Shown: positions 23,487 through 30,961 of the stretch, piece by piece
Position numbering within the stretch: the first letter of the stretch is position 1
Layout of the letters: each line of letters begins with the position of its first letter
Notes under the pieces: generated by a model
What the model saw: only the letters and a program-made list of their open reading frames with translations
The model's database searches: none
What the model was told of the DNA's origin: nothing
Source of the DNA: an uncultured archaeon
GTDB lineage: Archaea > Altiarchaeota > Altiarchaeia > IMC4 > SCGC-AAA252-I15
Length of the DNA stretch: 39,599 bases
Assembly (NCBI GenBank): GCA_902384455.1
Contig: CABMCB010000076.1
Span: 1 to 39,599, forward strand
Direction of reading: 5' to 3'
Position numbers and translations under genes: made by a program

Positions 23487-24713
23487 ATGGCAGTTGCTAC
23501 AGATAGGCTTCGCACATCCGCGCAAGATGCAGCAGCGGGACCTCGCACTTCAGTACTCAACATTGATGCTATGGCCAATGAGACGGCCGGAATGTCCACT
23601 TTAGAGCGTGAAGGAATTTTTAAGGCGCGCGAAAAGGAATTCATTGCTGCCATGCCACAGATAGTTGCAGCTCTTGAACGACCGCAGACTCACACATGGG
23701 ACGGAGACAGGCAACGCAATGAATATGTCCGAGACATGTTCACCTACTTTGCGGCAAAACGCGGCGAACAGGAAGCAATCAAAGCCCTCGTAGGCTACGT
23801 ACACGACTGGAGACCGCCAACCAACGACGAACCCCGCCACAAGGACACGTCTGTCCTTAAACCCGCCGCCGAAGCCTTATTCGGAATCTACGACAGGGCA
23901 TCGCCAAGCGACGCTGCGTCGGTAAGTGTTGCGCGAAATACTCTAAGCGCGGCAGGGACACTTTTGAGTTCCTGCAGACCAGAACACTTCTCCTCTATGG
24001 CCCAATTAGTCGAGCACGCCGAAATCATGGCTCAACACAACCCTCAATTGCGCGAGCAAATAGACGGCATAATAAGGCTCCGTAGGCCAATCGACCAGTG
24101 GGAAGCCACAGGTCTTGGGCAAGGGGAATGGAGGAATCTGTTCGCAAGGATGAAAGACGAGAAAATAGGGATTATGGTCGCCCGCGGTGCTGGATCGAGC
24201 ACTGGAAGACGGCCCGCTGAAGTATTTTTCATTACGCCTGACATGATGCCGCCCGGCATAACAAACGTCATGGAGGAGTCGCGGCTTGAGCACTCGCTGG
24301 CAGGCAGTCTGCTAGGGCATCTTAGGTCGTCGGCGCCTCAAAACAAGGGCGACTTGACCGCGTACGGCGTGCAGAAGGCGACCGTCAGTATCGTCAAACT
24401 CGACGGCATACAAGGTCAAATGAGAGCCGGTCTACCCGCCGCCAATAACACGGCGCGTGAGAGCCGGCCTATGATGGCGTCCGCTCATGTAGATGACTCA
24501 CTTAATCCTGAGGTTCGTGCGGCTGTGCTTGCCGACGTAGTCGCGGACGAAACGCTCGTTAAACCTCTTGTCACTAAATTTACGACTGGCGTACAGCGTG
24601 GCGAATACCCTAAGGCAGGCGAAGTCCACGGTATTCAGACGGCATTCTCCGAAGCAGTGGGCGCTAAAGTCATTGAGGCTGCGGTAGGTTTGGTAGACGC
24701 CGGCAGAATATAG
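23487..24713 (+). CDS. Uncharacterised helical protein, 408 residues
   Basis: I do not recognise the family. No signal peptide or membrane segment is present. Composition is Ala-, Arg- and Glu-rich and predicted mostly helical, with a possible mixed alpha/beta segment near ARMKDEKIGIMVARGAGSS and RRPAEVFFITPDMMPPG. A Ser/Ala-rich stretch (~155-175) may be a linker. ATG 23487 is supported by GCGGGGTGA 8-16 nt upstream and by TTTTTAGTATTAAAG at 23450-23464. It ends 7 nt before the convergent PH-domain gene. Codons are mixed, without the strong A/C or G/T pattern of its surroundings. Confidence 0.7.
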   Translation: MAVATDRLRTSAQDAAAGPRTSVLNIDAMANETAGMSTLEREGIFKAREKEFIAAMPQIVAALERPQTHTWDGDRQRNEYVRDMFTYFAAKRGEQEAIKALVGYVHDWRPPTNDEPRHKDTSVLKPAAEALFGIYDRASPSDAASVSVARNTLSAAGTLLSSCRPEHFSSMAQLVEHAEIMAQHNPQLREQIDGIIRLRRPIDQWEATGLGQGEWRNLFARMKDEKIGIMVARGAGSSTGRRPAEVFFITPDMMPPGITNVMEESRLEHSLAGSLLGHLRSSAPQNKGDLTAYGVQKATVSIVKLDGIQGQMRAGLPAANNTARESRPMMASAHVDDSLNPEVRAAVLADVVADETLVKPLVTKFTTGVQRGEYPKAGEVHGIQTAFSEAVGAKVIEAAVGLVDAGRI

Positions 24714-24720
24714 CGTTTGC

Positions 24721-26757
24721 TTACTTCACTGCCGCAATGCGTTCGACGATAAGCAGGGCAATAGCTTCAGCGTCCGCCGCCGTAACCCCATCTACGTGAG
24801 CGTTAAGCACCGAACGGCCTGTGGCTGTGGAGACGTATATGTCGTAGAGGCCGAAGGCGAGGTCTAGTATGTCTCGGTCTATGAATACTTCCTGTATTTT
24901 GGTGAAGGGTATGGTTAGTTCGCGGCTGCCGAACACTCCTTTGCGTATCACTAGGACGTCGCTGTTTGCGTCGTAGAAGTATTTCCTTAGGTACGCTTTT
25001 TCGTAGAAGTACTTTGCGATAAGCGTCGGAATCGTGAGTATCACCGCGGCCGCCAGCAAGGCGTTTATTGCCGGCCACCGGGTTATTACGCCGGCGGCGA
25101 AAAGCAGGATTATAATCAAAGCGGGGATTATCGTCCACCACAGGGTTTTTTTGAGCGGCTTGCGCTTTGACAGCGGGATTCTGGTTACAAGAGGGTTTTC
25201 TCCTATTTTGGCGAGGTCTACTCCCATTCTGTCTGCGATAATCTTCTTCAGTTTGTCTGCGTCGGCTTCCAAAAGCGCGGGAACCGTCTCGTTCATCGTG
25301 GTCATGGAAACTGCGCGCCCCTGCCCTTCCTTTCCCACGTAATCTTTAGCCCCCGTCTCGAAAGTCACTTCCGCAAGTCCTGCGAAGCTGTCTGAGAATG
25401 AAATGTGCTTCTCTATGTCCTGGACTTTGGTGTAAGGAATCTGCTTTACCGTGGACGCAATGAATTTTATGGAAATACGCACAACGTCGGAAGCGACAGC
25501 AAACGAATACGAAACGTTGAGTACGACGGCCTTCACTAAAATCCCTAAAACAACCGCAACAAGAGCCAAGCCTGCTACTGCCGCAAGAATGAATACTGCC
25601 GGCAGAACCCCGCGTTCTCCTGCGGCGAAAACCAAAAGAAGGACGACGAGAGAAACCACGTAAGCCGCGAGAATAAAGCAGAAGGCGACTAACGCACTAT
25701 ACCTCGCTGAACGCAGGAAAGAAAGCTTAAACGGATTCTCAAGCGTCTTAACGTCCGCCCTCCTCACTGCGGCCTTCGCTGTTGTTGACGTGGACGTCGC
25801 CGCCTGCTTTGAAGCTTTTTTGCTTCTTTCTAGGATTTCTTCCCTCGTTTTTTTGGCGTCTTCGGATAATACGAAGTTGAGCATCGCCTGTGCGGCGCTT
25901 GTGTCAGTCATAGTCTTGACAAGAAGAGTGTGGATTCCAAGAAACCGCTCCAAAACCCCCTGAGTGTCCTCGACGTCCTGAATGTTGCGGTAAAGGAATA
26001 TGTTCTCCCTCGGAATCAGAAAGCCGGTTCTAATGAAAACCCCATCCTTCCTCAGCTCATACCTAATCGCCTTAAACTGAAGGTACCCTATGACCGCCGC
26101 CAGAGGCGAAAGAATTGCGAGAGGCCAGAAGAATATGGCTAGGAATATGGCTGCGGAAAAAAGGTATGACAGCATTAGAATCCACATTCCAGCGTTGCTA
26201 ACTGGAATGGATTTGACGGCCGCTTCAGCTGCAGTGGTTGAGGCGACATCCTTCTTCGCCGTTCCCCCTGTAATCCACTTCAAAAGTATTCCCCTTAGCG
26301 CCTGCGCGTCAGCGCTCCCTACGCCGTCAATGTGAGCCTCCCTCTGCGAAACGTCTGTAGCAGTGGACAAATGAAGGTCATACAACCCGAAGACGCGATC
26401 CAACAAATCCTGATCCAAATAAACATCCTGAACCTTATGCGCCGGCACAGTAATCTTCCAGCGCCCGAAAACTCCTTTGCTTATCACCAGGCCGTCGGGC
26501 GTGAGGTCGTAGAAGTAGTTGTTGTAGTAAAGCAACTGGTAGTAAAACATGAATCCAGCCAAACCGAAGAGCAACACTGCCGCTCCCGCAAGAATAAAGA
26601 AAGCTACGGCAGGGGAAAGAAAAGCCAGGGCGGCGGTGAGAGGTATGGCAATGAATGCGGCCGAAAAAATGAGGCCTACTATTGGGGAGAGCGTTTTCTT
26701 GATTATCTTGATTTTTTTGAGTGGGTATTGTTGGATGAGCGTTTTAGTCGGTGACAT
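24721..26757 (-). CDS. Membrane protein with four bacterial-PH (DUF304/bPH_2) domains
   Basis: 678 residues in which a module of two membrane helices plus a bPH_2 domain repeats about four times. PH-like units lie near 80-165 (YDLTPDGLVISKGVFGRWKI), 230-310 (YELRKDGVFIRTGFLIPREN), 430-520 (FAVASDVVRISIKFIASTVK) and 600-678 (YDANSDVLVIRKGVFGSREL). The first and last are closely alike (ITVPAHKVQDVYLDQDLLDR versus LTIPFTKIQEVFIDRDILDL), which points to internal duplication. YdbT-like bacterial proteins have a similar layout. Lipid-associated function is inferred only. Its start overlaps the smaller upstream paralogue by 14 nt. Confidence 0.85.
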   Translation of the reverse strand: MSPTKTLIQQYPLKKIKIIKKTLSPIVGLIFSAAFIAIPLTAALAFLSPAVAFFILAGAAVLLFGLAGFMFYYQLLYYNNYFYDLTPDGLVISKGVFGRWKITVPAHKVQDVYLDQDLLDRVFGLYDLHLSTATDVSQREAHIDGVGSADAQALRGILLKWITGGTAKKDVASTTAAEAAVKSIPVSNAGMWILMLSYLFSAAIFLAIFFWPLAILSPLAAVIGYLQFKAIRYELRKDGVFIRTGFLIPRENIFLYRNIQDVEDTQGVLERFLGIHTLLVKTMTDTSAAQAMLNFVLSEDAKKTREEILERSKKASKQAATSTSTTAKAAVRRADVKTLENPFKLSFLRSARYSALVAFCFILAAYVVSLVVLLLVFAAGERGVLPAVFILAAVAGLALVAVVLGILVKAVVLNVSYSFAVASDVVRISIKFIASTVKQIPYTKVQDIEKHISFSDSFAGLAEVTFETGAKDYVGKEGQGRAVSMTTMNETVPALLEADADKLKKIIADRMGVDLAKIGENPLVTRIPLSKRKPLKKTLWWTIIPALIIILLFAAGVITRWPAINALLAAAVILTIPTLIAKYFYEKAYLRKYFYDANSDVLVIRKGVFGSRELTIPFTKIQEVFIDRDILDLAFGLYDIYVSTATGRSVLNAHVDGVTAADAEAIALLIVERIAAVK

Positions 26758-27256
26758 TTTTTGCCTCCTTCATTTTCGTAAATAGCGCGTCCTTGAGTTT
26801 TTCCGCGTCTGTTTTGTCTAATGCTGGTATTGATACGGCGCCTCCTCCTATGGTTGCAGTGAATACTGTGACGCTCCACATTCCGAATAGTCTTTCCACG
26901 AACGTCTGGGTGACGTGGATGTCTTGGATGTTTTCGTAGGGGATGAGCGAGTAGCTGTATTTTATGATTCCCCGCCTTACCAGCAGGTTTCTTTTTTCCA
27001 GGATGAAGATGAATTTTCTGAGGGAAAAAACGGAGTAAAACAGGGTTAAAGTCAGCGTCAGCGGAAGAATCAATATCAAAGGAAACAGTATGACGCTGAC
27101 AATCAGCGTGCCCCACAAGGAAGAAGCAACATATCCTATTTGGGCGTTGGGCGCGAAACTGCAGAAGTTTTGTCTTCCTTCGGAAAGAAGTAGTCCGCCG
27201 CCAAAATCCTGCTCAACGACCTTTTTCCCGCCTTTAGAAACACCCGTCTTCCTCAT
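26744..27256 (-). CDS. Small membrane protein with one bPH_2 domain
   Basis: 170 residues from ATG 27256 (a TTG at 27277 would add seven). Hydrophobic helix pair ASSLWGTLIVSVILFPLILILPLTLTLTLF (about 57-86), then one PH-like unit FILEKRNLLVRRGIIKYSYSLIPYENIQDIHVTQTFVERLFGMWSVTVFTA. This motif matches the repeats of the 678-residue neighbour downstream, which it overlaps by 14 nt, like the YdbS/YdbT pair in bacteria. The two probably form one membrane complex. Confidence 0.8.
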   Translation of the reverse strand: MRKTGVSKGGKKVVEQDFGGGLLLSEGRQNFCSFAPNAQIGYVASSLWGTLIVSVILFPLILILPLTLTLTLFYSVFSLRKFIFILEKRNLLVRRGIIKYSYSLIPYENIQDIHVTQTFVERLFGMWSVTVFTATIGGGAVSIPALDKTDAEKLKDALFTKMKEAKNVTD

Positions 27257-27285
27257 AACCCAAACACATAAAAACAAGGCATCCC

Positions 27286-27303
27286 ACGCCTAAAAACAGG
27301 CGT
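27286..27303. other. Short stem-loop upstream of the bPH operon
   Basis: ACGCCT (27286-27291) and AGGCGT (27298-27303) are perfect 6-bp arms around a 6-nt A-rich loop. It lies 30 nt upstream of the small bPH gene start. It may be a leader element or part of the preceding spacer; no family is recognised. Confidence 0.4.
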
Positions 27304-27394
27304 TAGAGCCTCCCGTTACGGGCTAAGACGGGCCGTCCTTATCCGTCATATTCCGTCGGATATCTTCGGTCGTTTCTTTCTTTGAACCCGAGGG

Positions 27395-27423
27395 CCTTTC
27401 TTTCTTTTCTAACGAAAGAAAGG
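27395..27423 (-). terminator. 10-bp perfect hairpin downstream of the tRNA pair
   Basis: CCTTTCTTTC (27395-27404) and GAAAGAAAGG (27414-27423) form a perfect stem with a 9-nt loop. On the minus strand it begins 10 nt after the 3' end of tRNA-Val(CAC), so it may mark transcript end or 3' processing. The 27304-27394 stretch further contains CCCGTTACGGG and repeated TTTCTTTC but no gene I can support. Confidence 0.5.
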
Positions 27424-27432
27424 GGCTCTAGT

Positions 27433-27506
27433 GGACCCGCCCGGATTTGAACCGGGGATCTCCGCCGTGTGAAGGCGGCGTCATAGCCAGGCTAGACCAC
27501 GAGTCC
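27433..27506 (-). tRNA. tRNA-Val, anticodon CAC
   Basis: 74 nt folding as a normal cloverleaf. The acceptor arm GGACTCG/CGGGTCC pairs fully with one G-U. The anticodon arm is CCGCC-TTCACAC-GGCGG, giving anticodon CAC. The T arm is CCCGG-TTCAAAT-CCGGG. No intron, and CCA is not encoded. A TATA-like TTATTTATCC (27524-27533, minus) lies upstream. Confidence 0.93.
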
Positions 27507-27543
27507 GGGTGCGTGTAGAGAAGGATAAATAAGATGCGTGTAT

Positions 27544-27617
27544 GGGCCCGCCCGGATTTGAACCGGGGACCTTCGCCATGTCAAGGCGACGTCATAACCG
27601 AGCTAGACTACGAGCCC
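27544..27617 (-). tRNA. tRNA-Val, anticodon GAC
   Basis: 74-nt cloverleaf. Acceptor GGGCTCG/CGGGCCC, anticodon arm TCGCC-TTGACAT-GGCGA with anticodon GAC, and the same T arm as its neighbour. It is 37 nt upstream of tRNA-Val(CAC). The two match closely outside the anticodon stem, so tandem duplication and divergence is likely. CATATTTAAAC at 27651-27661 (minus) is the probable promoter. No intron and no encoded CCA. Confidence 0.93.
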
Positions 27618-27679
27618 GCGTGGTTTTTAGAAGTGTTTTTGGGGCGTGTTTGTTTAAATATGCGCCCCAAGGGTTTGCT

Positions 27680-27826
27680 TTAGTCGTTCCGGCGTTTGCT
27701 TTTGCCGAAGCCGCATTTGGCGCAGGTTTTGTGTACTGCGTGGAAGCTGAATTCTCCGCAGCGGCCGCATCTTGTGTGGGTGCGGGGTTTGTTGTGTTTG
27801 CCGAAGCTTGGTGTTCCTTTGGTCAT
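27680..27826 (-). CDS. rpl37e: 50S ribosomal protein L37e
   Basis: 48 residues starting [20 protein letters not shown], with zinc-finger cysteines at 20, 23, 35 and 38 (CGRCG...[14 protein letters not shown]). L37e binds rRNA in the large subunit. The starting ATG is 4 nt after the LSm stop; the LSm-L37e pair is a conserved archaeal arrangement. It is too short for the usual ORF cutoffs but is clear from the motif. Confidence 0.95.
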   Translation of the reverse strand: MTKGTPSFGKHNKPRTHTRCGRCGEFSFHAVHKTCAKCGFGKSKRRND

Positions 27827-27830
27827 CTTT

Positions 27831-28037
27831 TTAGCTTACGAAGACTATCATGTCGCCGCGGACGAAGAGGGTTTTGAATTTCCTTTGTATGTCGCCGTCG
27901 GTGTATGCTGCGTCTTCTAGGACGAGGTTTATGTGTATGTCGAAGGCTTTTAGCCTGCCTGATATTTCCATGCCGTTTTTGAGGCGCACGAGCACCTCGT
28001 TCCCCAGCGATTCGCCGAGGGCATCAAGGGGTTTCAT
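27831..28037 (-). CDS. LSm (Sm-like archaeal) RNA-binding protein
   Basis: 68 residues from ATG 28037, with GGTGG (28042-28046, minus) directly upstream. A GTG at 28046 would give 71. Sm1 motif [29 protein letters not shown] and Sm2 motif [14 protein letters not shown] are typical. Sm-like proteins form a heptameric ring that binds oligo-U RNA and help in tRNA/RNA processing. It is the first gene of the LSm-L37e unit and is divergent to an M24 peptidase. Confidence 0.94.
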   Translation of the reverse strand: MKPLDALGESLGNEVLVRLKNGMEISGRLKAFDIHINLVLEDAAYTDGDIQRKFKTLFVRGDMIVFVS

Positions 28038-28094
28038 TGGTTCCACCGCAAAATAAAACGCTAATATACATTCGCGGTATCCTATATAAGCATC

Positions 28095-29135
28095 ATGGGT
28101 TCAGGTAAGGAGGTTTTTAGGCGCACAAGAAAGCTTCAGGCGTCGCTTGAGGATGCGGGGGAGCAGGCGCTGTTGGTGGGAAACAGGCGGAATGTTTTTT
28201 ACCTGACTGGTAAGGATGCGGGGCGGATTGTTGTCACGCCCGACGAGAGCGTTTTGTTTGTGAGGCCTTTGTATAGGCAGTTGTATTCGTCTTTGTATGG
28301 GCGGGGTTTTCCTCATAGGGTGGTGGATTTTGAGGAGGGTGCTATTAAGGGTTTTTTGAAGAAGGAGGGTGTACGTAAAGTTTGTTTGGATTCTGGGAGT
28401 GCGGGTGCTTTGGCCGATTACCGCAAGAGGTTGGGTGTGCGGGTTTCTGTGTCTGATTTGGTTGAGAGGCAGCGTGCGGTCAAATCGGATTTTGAGGTTG
28501 ATTTAATCAAAAAGAGTTGTCGCATAGCTCATGACGCGGTTTATTTTGCTGGTTGCCTTCTTAAGCCGGGTAAGAAGGAGTTGGATGTGGTTGCGGACGT
28601 GGAAGCGTTTATCCGCCGCCGCGGGAGCGAGACTCCTTCTTTTGACGACGGGATGCTTTTGGCGTCGGGAAGGCGCAGCGCAGACATCCATGCTCGCCCA
28701 GGTCTGTTCCCTCTACTTCGCGGACCGGTAGTCGTGGATTTGGGGGCTAAAATCGGCGGATACAACAGCGACGTCACCCGGACGTTCGGGTTCGGGCGCT
28801 TGACTGCGCGGGAAAAAGAGGTTATGGATTTCGTAAGAGAGCTTCAGCAGTCTGCTGCGGATTTAGTGCGTCCCGGAGCGGTTGCCGGAGACGTTCACAA
28901 GTTCGCCGAGGAGGAACTGAAGAAGGCGGGGTTCATGTTCCACCATAATCTAGGTCACGGAGTCGGGCTTGACATCCATGAGCTGCCTAATCTTTCAGGC
29001 AAAAGTGAGGACGTCTTTAAGCCCGGCATGGTCATAACGGTGGAGCCGGGCGTTTATCTGCCGCGCCATTTCGGAGTGCGGCATGAAGACACATTCCTTG
29101 TCACCAAAAGCAAACCAAAGAATCTGACTGCTTAA
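28095..29135 (+). CDS. M24 family peptidase (Xaa-Pro dipeptidase-like)
   Basis: 346 residues of creatinase/aminopeptidase fold. The N-terminal domain has ALLVGNRRNVFYLTGKDAGRI. The metal ligands are visible in the C-terminal pita-bread domain: VVVDLGAKIGGYNSDVTRTF (two Asp), HNLGHGVGLDIHELP (His), VITVEPGVYLP (Glu), GVRHEDTFLVT (Glu). It would release Pro-containing dipeptides or N-terminal residues in the cytoplasm. No signal peptide. The likely TATA is CTAATATAC near 28061-28069. Confidence 0.92.
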   Translation: MGSGKEVFRRTRKLQASLEDAGEQALLVGNRRNVFYLTGKDAGRIVVTPDESVLFVRPLYRQLYSSLYGRGFPHRVVDFEEGAIKGFLKKEGVRKVCLDSGSAGALADYRKRLGVRVSVSDLVERQRAVKSDFEVDLIKKSCRIAHDAVYFAGCLLKPGKKELDVVADVEAFIRRRGSETPSFDDGMLLASGRRSADIHARPGLFPLLRGPVVVDLGAKIGGYNSDVTRTFGFGRLTAREKEVMDFVRELQQSAADLVRPGAVAGDVHKFAEEELKKAGFMFHHNLGHGVGLDIHELPNLSGKSEDVFKPGMVITVEPGVYLPRHFGVRHEDTFLVTKSKPKNLTA

Positions 29136-29142
29136 AGAAAAT

Positions 29143-29628
29143 TCAGACGGCCCTTGCGCGTTGCGCAGCCTGCTCTTGCATGTCGAAATCCACTCCAGAC
29201 GCCTTCTCCAGATACTCAAGTGTCGAGGCCTTCGCCAGTGCTTCTACGTCTTCTGTTTTTGCCGCGGTTGGGTATTGCGCTGTGTCTTGTGTGGCTAGCT
29301 TTGTGAGTGCTTGTTGGGTTTCTGGCGTTAGCATGTTCCAGGCAAGCATTTTTGCTTCGGCCTTAAGTTCTTCGGCCGTTTTTCCTTGTGTTTTGCGTGC
29401 GGTTTCTCGCATGACTTTTATGCCGCGTTTCCTTTCTTCGGTGCTCATTGTGTCGCCGTATCTTAGAAGTCGTTCGTCTAGAACTTCTCCTACGCCCATT
29501 GGCTGTACGTCGAAAATGGTTCGCGGTTGCCGTTCTCCTGTTACTGTGACTGGGGAAACGCGTGTGACTTCGTCTCCGGGAGGTTCTTCCCTTTGCTTTG
29601 GGCGCCGTCCCTCGTAGACGCTGTCCAT
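29143..29628 (-). CDS. Uncharacterised charged protein, 161 residues
   Basis: I do not recognise the family. The N-terminal 40 residues are Pro/Arg/Glu-rich and probably disordered. The rest is helical with repeated charges (STEERKRGIKVMRETARKTQGKTAEELKAEAKMLAWNMLTPETQQALTKL is one amphipathic region, positions 62-111). No membrane segment or Cys. ATG 29628 is divergent to the Rpp21 gene (38 nt apart), and the 3' end converges with the M24 gene at 7 nt. Codon bias is moderate. It may be a lineage-specific protein. Confidence 0.6.
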   Translation of the reverse strand: MDSVYEGRRPKQREEPPGDEVTRVSPVTVTGERQPRTIFDVQPMGVGEVLDERLLRYGDTMSTEERKRGIKVMRETARKTQGKTAEELKAEAKMLAWNMLTPETQQALTKLATQDTAQYPTAAKTEDVEALAKASTLEYLEKASGVDFDMQEQAAQRARAV

Positions 29629-29666
29629 ATTGTTTTATTAGACGCATTGTTCCCATAAATACGGAT

Positions 29667-30020
29667 ATGGCGCGTAATTGGGTTAAGGAGCGGCATCGTA
29701 AGATGGATGTGGCTGATGAGCGCGTTAGAATACTTGCTTTGGCGGCGGACAAGGCGGCTGTCGCGGGAGATATTGACTACGCCGACCGTTATCTGGCTAT
29801 TGCGCGCAAAATCGCCTTAAGGTCGTCTGTGCCGTTGCCCAAGCAGGTGAAGATGCGCCTATGCAAAGGTTGCCACAAGTACCTTATGCCCGGCAAGACG
29901 TCGCGCGTCCGGCTGAACTCGGAAAGCCATCGCGTGGAGACAAAATGCCTGTCTTGTGGTCGCGTTCAGTGTTCGCCTTATTTGAGGGAGCAGAGGGTTA
30001 GGAGGAAGAAGAGTGGATGA
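29667..30020 (+). CDS. rnp4: RNase P protein component 4 (Rpp21/Rpr2)
   Basis: 117 residues from ATG 29667; an upstream in-frame start at 29598 would enter the divergent gene and is rejected. Two N-terminal helices (VKERHRKMDVADERVRILALAADKAAVAGDIDYADRYLAIARKIALR) are followed by a zinc ribbon: CKGCHKYLMPG and CLSCGRVQ. This subunit pairs with Rpp29 to help the RNA cleave pre-tRNA 5' ends. The last 8 nt overlap the CRM-domain gene. Tight overlap with DUF211 and DUF357 downstream suggests one RNA-processing operon. Confidence 0.93.
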   Translation: MARNWVKERHRKMDVADERVRILALAADKAAVAGDIDYADRYLAIARKIALRSSVPLPKQVKMRLCKGCHKYLMPGKTSRVRLNSESHRVETKCLSCGRVQCSPYLREQRVRRKKSG

Positions 30021-30249
30021 TGTGTCGGCTACGATTAATGTGGGTAAGGGCGGTTTGTCTGAGCCTTTGATTAAGCATATTCGTTTGGCTTTGTCTAAGC
30101 ATGATGCGGTGAAACTGAAGTTTTTGAGGTCTTCGAGGGAGAAAAGCGACCGCAGGAAGCTTGCTGAAGATGCGGCTTTGAAGTGCGGGACAGTTTTGTT
30201 GGATGTGCGGGGCAACACGTGTCTTCTCATGGGCCGTAAAAAGGATTAA
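30013..30249 (+). CDS. CRM/YhbY-domain RNA-binding protein
   Basis: 78 residues starting at GTG 30013 (no in-frame ATG). The CRM fold is recognisable: INVGKGGLSEPLIKHIRLALSKHDAVKLKFL (the GKGGLSE-like GxxG loop that contacts RNA), then ALKCGTVLLDVRGNTCLLMGRKKD. YhbY is linked to ribosome or intron RNA in bacteria and plants; archaeal CRM proteins are single-domain and of unknown target. It overlaps rnp4 by 8 nt. Confidence 0.85.
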   Translation: MDDVSATINVGKGGLSEPLIKHIRLALSKHDAVKLKFLRSSREKSDRRKLAEDAALKCGTVLLDVRGNTCLLMGRKKD

Positions 30250-30276
30250 AACCTGTGCGTACAATATCTTCCTATT

Positions 30277-30684
30277 ATGAACGAAGATAATATTGCTTTG
30301 CGTAGGCGGCTTCAGTCTAAGGTTACTAATTCTCCGTCTTTTGCTTCCATAGGTGATGAGCGTAAGTTGATTATGCGTAAGTCCGAGATTCGGCGGATTG
30401 TTTTGGATGTTTTGAAGCCGTATTCGCCGGACATTACTCTTCTTGCGAAGTCGCTTGCTGATTTGCCGGGTGTTGACGGAGTGAACATAAGTGTCTATGA
30501 GATTGATCATAAAGTGGAGAACGTCAAAATCACTGTTGAAGGGGCGTTTCATGATATCGAGGCGATTAAGCAGGTGATTATGGATTCGGGCGGGTCTCTT
30601 CATAGTATGGATGAAGTTGCGGTGGGTGTGCGGTTGGTCGAAGAGGAGGAGACGTTGCAGGATCGTACTAGGGCTTATGAGTGA
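30277..30684 (+). CDS. DUF211 protein
   Basis: 135 residues. From about residue 34, MRKSEIRRIVLDVLKPYSPDITLLAKSLADLPGVDGVNISVYEIDHKVENVKITVEGAFHDIEAIKQVIMDSGGSLHSMDEVAVG is the DUF211 ferredoxin-like module (beta-alpha-beta-beta-alpha). The ~33 residues before it are extra; ATG 30376 would remove most of them and give the usual family length. Function unknown. It overlaps the DUF357 gene by 8 nt. Confidence 0.85.
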   Translation: MNEDNIALRRRLQSKVTNSPSFASIGDERKLIMRKSEIRRIVLDVLKPYSPDITLLAKSLADLPGVDGVNISVYEIDHKVENVKITVEGAFHDIEAIKQVIMDSGGSLHSMDEVAVGVRLVEEEETLQDRTRAYE

Positions 30685-30961
30685 AGAATTAAAGACCTCA
30701 GTGGAGACGTATCTCTCTAACGCAAAGCCTCTTTTTTCGGGCTTAAAGGCGGTTAAGCCGGCTTCTCTTGATGGTGCTTTGAAGCTGGCTGAGGAGGCGA
30801 AGACGATGGCTCTTGCTTACTACGAGGATGCGCTGCATTTTCAGGAGAAAGGCGAGTATGCGCGGGCGCTTGCTGCTTTGGAGTATGCTGAGGGGTGGCT
30901 GGATGCCGGAGTGCGTTTGGGGTACTTGAAGACGACTTCTAAGAGGGACGGCGTCCTCTAA
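30677..30961 (+). CDS. DUF357 helical protein
   Basis: 94 residues from ATG 30677, which overlaps the DUF211 stop by 8 nt; the earlier start inside DUF211 is rejected. Helical throughout: MSEELKTSVETYLSNAKPLF, ALKLAEEAKTMALAYYEDALHFQEKGEYARALAALEYAEGWLDAGVRLGYL. That second block is the DUF357 motif, a TPR-like hairpin. Function unknown. Its end overlaps the convergent aglB end by 4 nt. Last gene of the rnp4-CRM-DUF211-DUF357 group. Confidence 0.85.
   Translation: MSEELKTSVETYLSNAKPLFSGLKAVKPASLDGALKLAEEAKTMALAYYEDALHFQEKGEYARALAALEYAEGWLDAGVRLGYLKTTSKRDGVL

Noticed and set aside
27368..27395. Partial third tRNA (GGGTTCAAA on the minus strand)
   Set aside because: Only a T-loop-like stretch is present; no acceptor or anticodon arms pair around it.
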